Shown here: positions 17,847 through 25,390 of the stretch, piece after piece | Numbering within the stretch: position 1 is the stretch's first letter | Layout: every line of letters starts with the position of its first letter | Source: Ruegeria sp. PrR005 | Lineage (GTDB): Bacteria > Pseudomonadota > Alphaproteobacteria > Rhodobacterales > Rhodobacteraceae | DNA: 64,000 bases | NCBI RefSeq assembly: GCF_010500245.1 | Contig: NZ_JAAGOX010000057.1 | Location: 62,001-126,000, forward strand | Direction: 5' to 3' | Program-made: the position numbers and the translations under genes | The notes under the pieces: model-generated | What the model saw: the letters and a program-made list of their open reading frames with translations, nothing else | Database searches by the model: none | What the model was told of the DNA's origin: nothing

Positions 17847-18910
17847 GCCTGCGCGCGCGGCTGCTGGAACGGATCGCCACTCAGGGGCCGATGAGCCTGG
17901 CCGATTACATGTCGGAATGCCTGTTGAACCCCGACTACGGCTATTACGCGACGCGCGACCCGCTGGGCCGGGGCGGCGATTTCACCACCGCGCCGGAAAT
18001 CAGCCAGATGTTCGGGGAACTGGTGGGGCTGGCGCTGGCGCAGGCCTGGATGGATCAGGGCAACCCGGCCCCGTTCGTGCTGGCCGAATTGGGCCCGGGC
18101 CGGGGCACCCTGATGGCCGATGCCCTGCGCGCGACGCGCGCGGTGCCGGGATTTCACGCGGCCGCGCGCCTGCATCTGGTCGAGGCCTCGCCCGTTCTGA
18201 GGGCCGAACAGGCCAAGTTGCTGGCCCCCTATGCGCCGGTATGGCTGGATGATGTGCAGTCGCTGCCGCAACTGCCGCTGTTCCTGATCGGCAACGAGTT
18301 CTTTGACGCCCTGCCGATTCGTCAGTTCGTGCGGGACGGGGAGCTGTGGCGCGAACGTCTGGTGGGCGCGCGTGCCCAGACCATCTGTCTGGGAAAGGGG
18401 GCGGCCGTGGCGCAACCGGCGCTGAACCACCGGCTGGAGGATACGCGCGACGGCGATCTGGTAGAGCTGTGCCCATCGGCACCGGCCATCGTGGCCCCGA
18501 TCGCCGAGCGGATCGCGACACAGGGGGGCGCCGCGCTGATCGTCGACTATGGCGACTGGCGGTCGCTGGGGGATACGTTTCAGGCGTTGCAAAACCACCA
18601 AGCCACCGACCCGTTTGCCGACCCCGGTCAGGCCGATCTGACGGCGCATGTCGATTTCGAAGCGCTGGCGCTGGCCGCCAGCGGCGGCGGATGCGCCCAT
18701 ACAAGGCTGACACCGCAGGGCGTGTTCCTGGAAAGGCTGGGGATCACGCCGCGCGCGCAACAACTGGCGGACCGTTTGACGGGTACGGAACGTGACCTGC
18801 TTGTTTCCGCACATCGCAGGTTGACGCACCCCGATGAAATGGGAAACTTGTTCAAGGTGCTGGGACTGTTTCCCACTTCGGCCAATCCGCCTCCGGGACT
18901 GGAAAGATGA
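17843..18910 (+). CDS. MidA/NDUFAF7-type SAM-dependent methyltransferase
   Basis: A 355-aa class I methyltransferase of the family including human NDUFAF7, which methylates an Arg of a complex I subunit. The N-terminal signature [19 protein letters not shown] plus [22 protein letters not shown] is diagnostic; motif I is [14 protein letters not shown] and a later [17 protein letters not shown] matches the family. It overlaps lgt (ATGA at 17843) and pgeF (ATGA at 18907), giving an lgt-midA-pgeF operon as often seen in alphaproteobacteria. Confidence 0.92.
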   Translation: MSLRARLLERIATQGPMSLADYMSECLLNPDYGYYATRDPLGRGGDFTTAPEISQMFGELVGLALAQAWMDQGNPAPFVLAELGPGRGTLMADALRATRAVPGFHAAARLHLVEASPVLRAEQAKLLAPYAPVWLDDVQSLPQLPLFLIGNEFFDALPIRQFVRDGELWRERLVGARAQTICLGKGAAVAQPALNHRLEDTRDGDLVELCPSAPAIVAPIAERIATQGGAALIVDYGDWRSLGDTFQALQNHQATDPFADPGQADLTAHVDFEALALAASGGGCAHTRLTPQGVFLERLGITPRAQQLADRLTGTERDLLVSAHRRLTHPDEMGNLFKVLGLFPTSANPPPGLER

Positions 18911-19662
18911 CGCTCGAAATACTGACCGCTGACAGCCTGTCCTTTGTTCGCCACGGCTTCTTTACGCGCCGGGGGGGCGCCTCGTCGGGCGTGTTCTCGG
19001 GGTTGAATTGCGGCACCGGCTCGTCGGATCAGACCGATGTCGTTGCCCTGAACCGGGCGCGGGTCGCCGATGCCATGGGTTTGAACGGCACCCCTCTGCA
19101 AGCGGTGCATCAGGTGCATTCGAACACGGTGGTCACGGTCACCGAACCCCTGCAAGAGAAACTGCGCGCCGATGCGATGGTGACCAACGTGCCCGGTCTG
19201 GCGCTGTCCGTTCTGACCGCCGATTGCCAGCCGGTGCTGTTTGCGGATCGCGACGCAGGCGTCGTCGGTGCCGCCCATGCCGGGTGGCGCGGCACGCTGG
19301 ATGGCGTGCTGGAAGCCACGCTGGACGCGATGGAGGATCTGGGCGCCGAGCGGGGGAACGTGGTGGCCGTCATCGGCCCGTCGATCTCGCAGCGGGCCTA
19401 TGAGGTGGGACCCGAGTTCTTCGAGACGTTCTTTGACGAAGACGCTGAAAACGCAAGGTTCTTTGCCAATGGTCCTGGCGACAGGATGATGTTCGACCTG
19501 CCCGCCTATGGGCTGTCGCGGTTGCGCGACGCCGGTGTCGGAGAGGCGGAGTGGACCCGCCATTGCACTTATTCTGACGCCGATCGCTTCTATTCCTACC
19601 GGCGCTCGACCCATGCTGGTGAGGCCGACTATGGCCGCCTGATCTCGGTCATCCGTCTCTGA
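18907..19662 (+). CDS. pgeF: peptidoglycan editing factor / multicopper polyphenol oxidase family
   Basis: A 251-aa DUF152 (YfiH) protein. Metal ligands are evident: His in ALQAVHQVHSNTVV, Cys in VLTADCQPVLFAD and His in GAAHAGWRGTLDGV, with the conserved VIGPSISQRAYEVG after it. E. coli PgeF removes L-Ser misincorporated in muropeptides; related proteins were also reported as purine nucleoside enzymes and laccases. It is the last gene of the lgt operon. Confidence 0.93.
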   Translation: MTLEILTADSLSFVRHGFFTRRGGASSGVFSGLNCGTGSSDQTDVVALNRARVADAMGLNGTPLQAVHQVHSNTVVTVTEPLQEKLRADAMVTNVPGLALSVLTADCQPVLFADRDAGVVGAAHAGWRGTLDGVLEATLDAMEDLGAERGNVVAVIGPSISQRAYEVGPEFFETFFDEDAENARFFANGPGDRMMFDLPAYGLSRLRDAGVGEAEWTRHCTYSDADRFYSYRRSTHAGEADYGRLISVIRL

Positions 19663-19932
19663 GGCAAAGGCAAGCGCGGCGTGTGGCCACCGCTGCCACA
19701 TTGTTGCCCCGCTTTGCCGCGGCCGTCGACGGCCACAGGATTTTCCCCAAAGGGAATTCACCTTGTTTTTCAAGGCCGGAAATCAAAACATCACTTGATC
19801 GCGCAACTTTTCCCCGGCTTGTCCCTGTCGTCTAATTTTCAAGGAACGGCCCCAGACCTGCCTCAAACCTCTGTCAGTTTACGGGCAAGCAAGTTCGAAA
19901 CCGCAACGGCGGCGCCACGCAGGAGAATACAC

Positions 19933-20079
19933 ATGGCCAAAACACGCTTCGTCAAATCCGTGATCGCCTCGGCGGCCAAGACCGAAGTCCAGATGCCCTG
20001 GTCGCGTGGTGCGCGCAGAGCGGCGATGATCGCGCGCAGAAAGACCCCTGAAGCATTGCCCCAGGCCCGTTCGGCCTGA
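19933..20079 (+). CDS. small basic conserved-looking protein (48 aa)
   Basis: A short frame with an excellent AGGAG 7 bases before ATG 19933 encodes a 48-residue basic protein (MAKTRFVKSVIASAAKTEVQ then PWSRGARRAAMIARRKT). Arg/Lys content is high and there is no membrane segment. I recall similar small proteins near Hint-domain genes in Roseobacter genomes, but cannot confirm this. The larger frame from 19681 is not supported: homology-like character and the ribosome site begin at 19933. The function is unknown; nucleic-acid binding would fit the charge. Confidence 0.65.
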   Translation: MAKTRFVKSVIASAAKTEVQMPWSRGARRAAMIARRKTPEALPQARSA

Positions 20080-20416
20080 GCATGGGACAATCCGGAGGGC
20101 CGTTGCTTGCCCCTCCGAGGACCCGGGACCGGACGCTGCCCCTGACCGGCCCGGCACAAGAGCCCGCCTCGCCAGATTTGGCGGGGCGGGTCTGGGGCAA
20201 AGGTAGTGAGTTCGGGCAATAACCCGCCCAGTTGGAAACAGTTTTGCAGGGAATCACGTATTGGCCACGGGAACACGCCTGATCTGACGGTTTTTTTGAC
20301 AATTTGAACCGTCATACGGCATGTTCTAGCCGATCAGATAAGGACAACTCGTCCGTCTGACGTCGTCGGTGGGGGCCGATGCAGATGCGACCCGAAATGG
20401 AAAGGGCCGAATAGCC
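20080..20416. other. intergenic region with a strong hairpin and a dyad promoter
   Basis: This 337-bp gap follows the 48-aa protein. It holds a long GC hairpin, CCCGCCTCGCC (20163-20173) / GGCGGGGCGGG (20180-20190), with one wobble pair and no T-run, and the promoter/operator listed next. No other coding frame is convincing. Confidence 0.5.
20286..20325 (+). promoter_or_regulatory. TTGACA promoter element inside an inverted repeat, upstream of the Hint gene
   Basis: A consensus -35 TTGACA (20296-20301) lies between perfect inverted arms GACGGTT (20286-20292) and AACCGTC (20307-20313). A partial -10 (CATGTT, 20320-20325) follows at 18 bases. The dyad overlapping the -35 looks like an operator; the cognate regulator is unknown. 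Confidence 0.45.
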
Positions 20417-21199
20417 ATGACGATCCCCCACTCGCTTGCGCGTGCCGCACGCAATGCTTTGCATACAAGTCCGCTTTTGCAGGATCCGGCTGCCCTGCGG
20501 GCGCCGCAGCGCCCCCAGATGCGCCGGTACGAGGTCAGCACGCTGCTCGGCAAGGGGAACGTCGTTCAGACCCGTCATATCGCCCCGGCCCTGCCCTTGT
20601 TCGAGGATGCCTTTTGCGCGTTTTCGCGGGGGTCGCTGGTCGATACCGATTGCGGGCCCATGGCGATCGAAGACCTGCTGCCGGGCGACCGGGTAATCAC
20701 CCAGGACGGATCAGCGCAGGAGATCCTGTGGAAAGGCTCTACCGTGATCGTGCCTGGCCGTGTTTCGGCGACCGGCCGCGAGTACAAGCTGACCCGAATC
20801 ATGTCGGATGCCTTTGGCATGCAGCGCCCGCTGTCGGGTGTGGTCGCGGGACCGTCCGCCCGGCTGCTTGCAACACCCGGGCATCTGCGCGCCCTGGCAG
20901 GAGATCAGCCGATGCTGACCCCGATCCAGCATTTCGTGGATGGCATGGGGATCATCGAAACTGCGCCGCCGACGCCGGTCGAGGTGTTCCACATCTGCCT
21001 GCGCCGCCATGCGGTGATCCGGGTGGATGGGTTGCAGTTCGAGACATACCATCCCGGGGTTCAGGCGGTTCGCGTTCTGAGCCACGCCATCCGGTCGCTT
21101 TACCTGAACCTGTTTCACCATATCGACCAGTTGACCGATTTTGGTCCGCAGGCCTTCCCGCGCGCGGGCGATGGTGAAATCGACGCAATCTCGGCGTGA
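20417..21199 (+). CDS. Hint-domain protein
   Basis: A 260-aa protein with a Hint (hedgehog/intein) module of the type abundant in Roseobacters. The domain opens with FSRGSLVDTDCGPMAIEDLLPGDRVITQDG (about residues 72-101), where intein block A usually has Cys or Ser at the first position, and continues with LLATPGHLRAL, a block-B-like segment with His. No extein-like or Ca-binding partner domain is present; residues 1-70 are basic and unstructured-looking. Self-cleavage cannot be predicted because I do not see a canonical C-terminal HN. ATG 20417 fits the start of recognisable sequence. Confidence 0.75.
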   Translation: MTIPHSLARAARNALHTSPLLQDPAALRAPQRPQMRRYEVSTLLGKGNVVQTRHIAPALPLFEDAFCAFSRGSLVDTDCGPMAIEDLLPGDRVITQDGSAQEILWKGSTVIVPGRVSATGREYKLTRIMSDAFGMQRPLSGVVAGPSARLLATPGHLRALAGDQPMLTPIQHFVDGMGIIETAPPTPVEVFHICLRRHAVIRVDGLQFETYHPGVQAVRVLSHAIRSLYLNLFHHIDQLTDFGPQAFPRAGDGEIDAISA

Positions 21200-21296
21200 G
21201 AGGGGACAATGGGTTTATTGATTAACTGGTTGCTTTGTACGATTGCCGCCCTGGCCCTGCCGCCCATTGCGGGCAGACAGAGCAAGGCTTCGGCCC

Positions 21297-21797
21297 TCAC
21301 GCCGAACGGCTCAGGCGCTCCTCGAGAACATCGAATGGAACGCCGGGTTCGTCCTTCGCACCGCGAATGACCAGCGAGGTCTTGACGCTGGCGACGTTGG
21401 GGGTCGACAGAAGCTGACCGGTCAGAAAACTCTGAAAGCTGCTGAGGTCGGGCGCCACGCATTTGAGCATGAAGTCCACCTCGCCGTTCAACATGTGGCA
21501 TTCCCGAACCAGCGGCCAGTTGCGGCATCTCTCTTCGAAGGCGTTGAGTTCAACCTCGGCCTGGCTTTCCAGCCCGACCATCGCGAAGACCTGCACCTCG
21601 AACCCCAGTTCGCGCGCGTTCACCTCGGCGTGATAACCGCGGATCAACCCCTGTTCTTCGAGCGCGCGCACCCGCCGCAAGCAGGGTGGCGCCGAGATTC
21701 CCACCCGCTTTGCCAGCTCGACGTTGGTCATCCGACCATCGGCCTGTAGTTCTGCCAGAATCTTGCGGTCTATTTCGTCCAGTCGATGAGCGACCAT
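21297..21797 (-). CDS. Lrp/AsnC family transcriptional regulator
   Basis: A 166-aa feast/famine regulator. The N-terminal HTH reads LDEIDRKILAELQADGRMTNVELAKRVGISAPPCLRRVRALEEQGLI, very close to Lrp, followed by the RAM ligand domain (FEVQVFAMVGLESQAEVELNAFEE, CHMLNGEVDFMLKCVA). ATG 21797 has GGGAG 6 bases upstream; the in-frame TTG at 21803 is disfavoured. It is divergent from trxB, and a repeated TGCGCAAT motif lies between. The amino-acid ligand is not predictable. Confidence 0.93.
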   Translation of the reverse strand: MVAHRLDEIDRKILAELQADGRMTNVELAKRVGISAPPCLRRVRALEEQGLIRGYHAEVNARELGFEVQVFAMVGLESQAEVELNAFEERCRNWPLVRECHMLNGEVDFMLKCVAPDLSSFQSFLTGQLLSTPNVASVKTSLVIRGAKDEPGVPFDVLEERLSRSA

Positions 21798-21842
21798 GAA
21801 CAACTCCCGTATTTTTGCAGTTCTTATAGCAGCAGGCTGCGG

Positions 21843-21872
21843 CTGCGCAATATTATTTCGCGGTTGCGCAAT
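21843..21872. promoter_or_regulatory. candidate Lrp-type operator: paired TGCGCAAT boxes
   Basis: CTGCGCAAT (21843-21851) and TTGCGCAAT (21864-21872) are 21 bases apart, about two helical turns, with an AT-rich linker, just upstream of the regulator gene. TTGCGCAA is itself a palindrome. Spaced same-face boxes suit an Lrp octamer, and autoregulation is typical of the family. The assignment is inference. Confidence 0.45.
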
Positions 21873-22035
21873 TTTCTGATTTCAACTGCTTTTGCGTCGC
21901 CCCGGGAACGCGATGCCCCTGTTGCGGGCAAAGCGATACACGAGCATGTGCAAAGGGGTTTAAGACCGCGCCCCGGACCGTTATATGCGATCCTCGACAG
22001 GCGGCATGCCGCCAAGCCAATTGAATGGGGATATC

Positions 22036-22977
22036 ATGGCCGAGACACGCCACACCAGGGTTCTGATCATCGGGTCCGGGCCTGCCGGATATACCGCCGG
22101 CGTCTATGCCAGCCGCGCCATGCTGCAACCGATCCTGGTGCAGGGGATCGAGCCGGGCGGCCAGCTGACCACCACCACCGAGGTCGAGAACTGGCCCGGC
22201 GATACCGAGGTGCAGGGTCCCGACCTGATGGTACGGATGGAGGCCCATGCGAAGGCGATGGGCTGTGAGATCATCGGCGATATCATCACCTCGCTCGACA
22301 CCTCGGCGCGCCCCTTTGTCGCCAAGGGCGACAGCGGCACCACCTATACCGCCGACGCGGTGATCCTGGCCACCGGCGCCCGCGCCAAATGGCTGGGGAT
22401 GGAGAGCGAGGAGAAGTTCAAGGGCTTTGGCGTTTCGGCCTGCGCCACCTGCGACGGGTTCTTTTATCGCGGACAAGAGATCGTGGTGATCGGTGGCGGC
22501 AATACCGCTGTCGAAGAGGCGCTGTTTCTGACCAATTTCGCCTCCAAGGTGACGCTGATCCACCGTCGCGACGAGCTGCGCGCCGAGAAGATCCTGCAAG
22601 ACCGCCTGTTCAAGAACGAAAAGATCGTGCCGCTCTGGTTCCACCAGCTGGAAGAGGTCTATGGCACCGACGCCCCGCTGGGCGTCGAGGGGGTCAAGGT
22701 GCGTAACGTCAAGACCGGTGAGATCACCGATATCCCCTGCAAGGGCGTGTTCGTGGCCATCGGCCATGCGCCCGCGAACGAGTTGGTCAAGGATGTGCTG
22801 GAGCTGCACAATGGTGGTTATGTCACGGTCAAACCCGGAACGACCGAGACCTCGATCCCCGGCATCTTTGCCGCCGGCGACCTGACCGACCACAAGTACC
22901 GCCAGGCGGTGACCAGCGCCGGCATGGGCTGCATGGCGGCGCTCGATGCGGAACGGTTCCTGGCGGAGCAGGAGTGA
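22036..22977 (+). CDS. trxB: thioredoxin-disulfide reductase
   Basis: A 313-aa FAD/NADPH enzyme that reduces thioredoxin. It shows the FAD site [19 protein letters not shown] at the N-terminus, the redox-active CATC in [14 protein letters not shown] near residues 137-147, the NADPH fold [16 protein letters not shown], and the FAD-contacting [20 protein letters not shown] near the end. ATG 22036 precedes MAETRHTRV. Position divergent from an Lrp-type gene is common in this bacterial group. Confidence 0.97.
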   Translation: MAETRHTRVLIIGSGPAGYTAGVYASRAMLQPILVQGIEPGGQLTTTTEVENWPGDTEVQGPDLMVRMEAHAKAMGCEIIGDIITSLDTSARPFVAKGDSGTTYTADAVILATGARAKWLGMESEEKFKGFGVSACATCDGFFYRGQEIVVIGGGNTAVEEALFLTNFASKVTLIHRRDELRAEKILQDRLFKNEKIVPLWFHQLEEVYGTDAPLGVEGVKVRNVKTGEITDIPCKGVFVAIGHAPANELVKDVLELHNGGYVTVKPGTTETSIPGIFAAGDLTDHKYRQAVTSAGMGCMAALDAERFLAEQE

Positions 22978-22981
22978 TCCG

Positions 22982-23437
22982 GTGATCCCCTTCTCCGGCA
23001 CCGTCTGGAGAATAGTGTTCGCCGATCAGGCCGGGGCGCCCACCGCCCCGGCGCGTGCGCCCGAGGGGCGATTTCACCATTCCGGCCAATCGGCGCTTTA
23101 TGCCTCACTGACGCCCGAGGGCGCGGGCGTGGCGATCCGGCGCTATGTGGGTCCACAGGACCCGCCTCGTGTGATCCTGCCACTTCTGGTGACCGGTGTC
23201 CGTCTGGCCGACCTGCGCGGCCGCAGCGACGCCTCGATCATATGGCAGGATATCCACGAAGCCGGTGCCCCCTCGCCCACCTGGGCATTCTCCGACGCCG
23301 CCCGGGTGGAGGGCGCGCAGGGCCTGCTCTATTCCTCGCGGTCGCGTCCGGACCTGACCCATATCGTTCTGTTCGATCTACGCGCGCCTTTGGTCTGTCA
23401 GGCCGGAGACGCCAGCCCCTGGCTTGCGGTCACCTGA
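22982..23437 (+). CDS. RES-domain protein, apparently without an antitoxin partner
   Basis: A 151-aa protein of the RES fold, whose toxin members degrade NAD+ by phosphorolysis. Readable features are the early Arg in VWRIVFA, the nucleotide-loop-like GRFHHSGQSALYAS, and a late Ser in GLLYSSRSRPD. In standard RES toxins the text after the tyrosine strand is SPETALAEV-like with a conserved Glu; here the aligned text is TPEGAGVAI, so that acidic residue seems absent. No Xre/MbcA-type antitoxin gene flanks it. It follows trxB by 4 bases (GTG start), so it is probably co-transcribed. It may be a non-toxic variant; activity is uncertain. Confidence 0.7.
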   Translation: MIPFSGTVWRIVFADQAGAPTAPARAPEGRFHHSGQSALYASLTPEGAGVAIRRYVGPQDPPRVILPLLVTGVRLADLRGRSDASIIWQDIHEAGAPSPTWAFSDAARVEGAQGLLYSSRSRPDLTHIVLFDLRAPLVCQAGDASPWLAVT

Positions 23438-23508
23438 CCCGGCTGTGACTTGACCAAAGCCGGACCACCACCCAGACTTTGCACAAGAGAGCGCAAAGCG
23501 AGGGCAAG

Positions 23509-25197
23509 GTGGCAAGCGTACTTTGGCGGGGCAGTTTGGCGACACGTCTCAGGATCGCGAGCGGACTGGTCCTGTTCACCTATGCCTTTTTCCATTTCAT
23601 CAATGTTGGCCTTGGCCTGATCGACCCCGTCTGGATGGAGGAATTTCAGGATGCCAGACAGATCTTCTCCCGCAGCCTGATCGGCACGGTCATTCTATAT
23701 ACCGCGCTTTTGCTGCATGCCGGTCTGGCGATGGTCACGCTGGCGCGGCGGCAGACCCTGCGGATGACCCGCGCCGAGGCGGCACAGGTTGTCCTGGGCC
23801 TGCTCATCCCGCTGCAACTGATCGCGCATGTGGTTCACACGCGGTATGCCCACGAGGTCTACGGCGTACAGGATGAGATGAGTTATCTCATCATCCTGAT
23901 GTGGCCCAATATCTCGGTCTGGCAGCAAAGCGCCCTGCTGCTGGTGGTCTGGACCCATGGCTGTATCGGACTGCATTTCTGGCTGCGTCTCACTTCATGG
24001 TGGAAGGCCTGGGTGCCCTGGATGATCGGCGTGGCGGTTCTGGTGCCCTCTTTCGCCCTGGCCGGGTTGCTGACCGAGGGACGGCGCATGTTCGCCATAT
24101 TCAGCGATGACGCGCTGCGACCCGGGTACATGGAGGCGTACAACTGGCCCGATCTGGCCACGTTCGGTGCGCTGTTCGATGTCAAGGATGCGGGCCTTGC
24201 GATATTCTGGGGGCTGCTGGCGCTGACGGCGGCGACCTATGCGGGGCGCAAGCTGCTGCGGCGGCGCAACGCGGTGCGCATCCGCTATGTGGACGGGCCA
24301 GAAATCGTGTCCGAGCGGGGCCTCACCCTGCTTCAGATGTCGCGCCTGCATGGCATCCCGCACACCGCGCTTTGCGGTGGCAAGGGGCGCTGCACCACCT
24401 GCCGGGTGGTGATAGAGGAAGGTTCCGACTTGCTGCATCCGCCGTCTGAGGTGGAACTGGCCAGCCTACGCGCGGTGAAGGCGCCGCCGAACACGCGCCT
24501 GGCCTGCCAGATTCGCCCGACCGACCCGGCCACCGTTTTTCGGGTTTTCCGGCCCGAAGGTGGCCGGAACAGGGCGCATGCCAGCCAGGGGCAGGAAGGG
24601 CAGCTTGCGGTGCTGTTTCTGGACATGCGCGGGTTCACCGCGCGCACCACCGGGCAGTTACCCTATGACGTGGTGTTCCTGTTGAACCGGTTCTTTGACG
24701 CGATCGTGCCCTCGGTCATCGGGGCGGGTGGTACGGTGGACAAATACCTGGGCGACGGGTTTCTGGCGGTGTTCGAAGCTCGGGACGCCGCGACTTCGGC
24801 CCGGGCCGGATTGGAAGCGGCGCGCAGCATTGGCGCGGCGCTGAAGCTGTTCAATCGGACGCTTGTGGCCGAAGGCGCCGCACCGGTGCGGATCGGCATG
24901 GGCCTGCATCTGGGCAATCTGGTGCTGGGCGAGATCGGGGCGGGCGGCCATGCCCCCCGCACCATCATCGGCGATACCGTAAATGCCGCCAGCCGGCTTG
25001 AGGCCGAGACCAAGGGCTTGGTTGTAGAACTGTTGATCTCGGAGGCTGTGTTGCAGGCGGCCGGGGTCGATACAGCAACGCTCGATCTCCAGGAATTCTC
25101 GCTGCGGGGGGTACCGGAACCCGTTCTTGCCCTGCCCGTCCCGGATGCCGCGACCCTCTTCTTGCCGCAAACAGCGACGGAACAGAGTTCTGATTGA
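23509..25197 (+). CDS. membrane redox-sensing class III nucleotide cyclase (CyaC-like) with 2Fe-2S domain
   Basis: A 562-aa three-part protein. Residues 1-245 form about six TM helices with many His in or next to membrane segments (FFHFINVG, LLLHAGLAM, IAHVVHTRYAHEV, WTHGCIGLHFW), like diheme-b succinate:quinone oxidoreductase anchors. Residues 260-345 are a plant-type ferredoxin with C-x5-C-x2-C (LCGGKGRCTTC) and a later Cys in LACQI. Residues 365-550 are a class III cyclase with metal Asps in LFLDMRGFT and DKYLGDGFLAVF and an IIGDTVNAASRLE segment typical of adenylyl cyclases. S. meliloti CyaC is a known quinone-responsive cyclase with a diheme-b anchor. GTG 23509 is preferred over TTG 23479 by its GAGGG site. 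Confidence 0.85.
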   Translation: MASVLWRGSLATRLRIASGLVLFTYAFFHFINVGLGLIDPVWMEEFQDARQIFSRSLIGTVILYTALLLHAGLAMVTLARRQTLRMTRAEAAQVVLGLLIPLQLIAHVVHTRYAHEVYGVQDEMSYLIILMWPNISVWQQSALLLVVWTHGCIGLHFWLRLTSWWKAWVPWMIGVAVLVPSFALAGLLTEGRRMFAIFSDDALRPGYMEAYNWPDLATFGALFDVKDAGLAIFWGLLALTAATYAGRKLLRRRNAVRIRYVDGPEIVSERGLTLLQMSRLHGIPHTALCGGKGRCTTCRVVIEEGSDLLHPPSEVELASLRAVKAPPNTRLACQIRPTDPATVFRVFRPEGGRNRAHASQGQEGQLAVLFLDMRGFTARTTGQLPYDVVFLLNRFFDAIVPSVIGAGGTVDKYLGDGFLAVFEARDAATSARAGLEAARSIGAALKLFNRTLVAEGAAPVRIGMGLHLGNLVLGEIGAGGHAPRTIIGDTVNAASRLEAETKGLVVELLISEAVLQAAGVDTATLDLQEFSLRGVPEPVLALPVPDAATLFLPQTATEQSSD

Positions 25198-25390
25198 TTT
25201 CGGTTCTGGCCTCAAAGCCCTGAAAAAGTTTGCATCCCGGACGCCAGAACGGCACCCTGTTCCCGTTTTTTGGCCAAATGCCACAATTTACCCTTTGTTC
25301 GCCCAGAGGCCTAGACATTCAGAGGCAACAGGGACTATTGCATGGCCCGAATCCGCCCACGAAACCGATCTCAAGTATCAGAGTATTCCC

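Noticed and set aside
19721-19734. Palindrome GGCCGTCGACGGCC as an operator
   Set aside because: A perfect 14-base palindrome in GC-rich DNA right after pgeF; no promoter next to it and it could arise by chance.
25198-25390. SAM-type riboswitch before the sulfate-activation gene
   Set aside because: The leader has a GTTCTGGC/GCCAGAAC dyad but I could not fit the conserved cores of SAM-I or SAM-II motifs.
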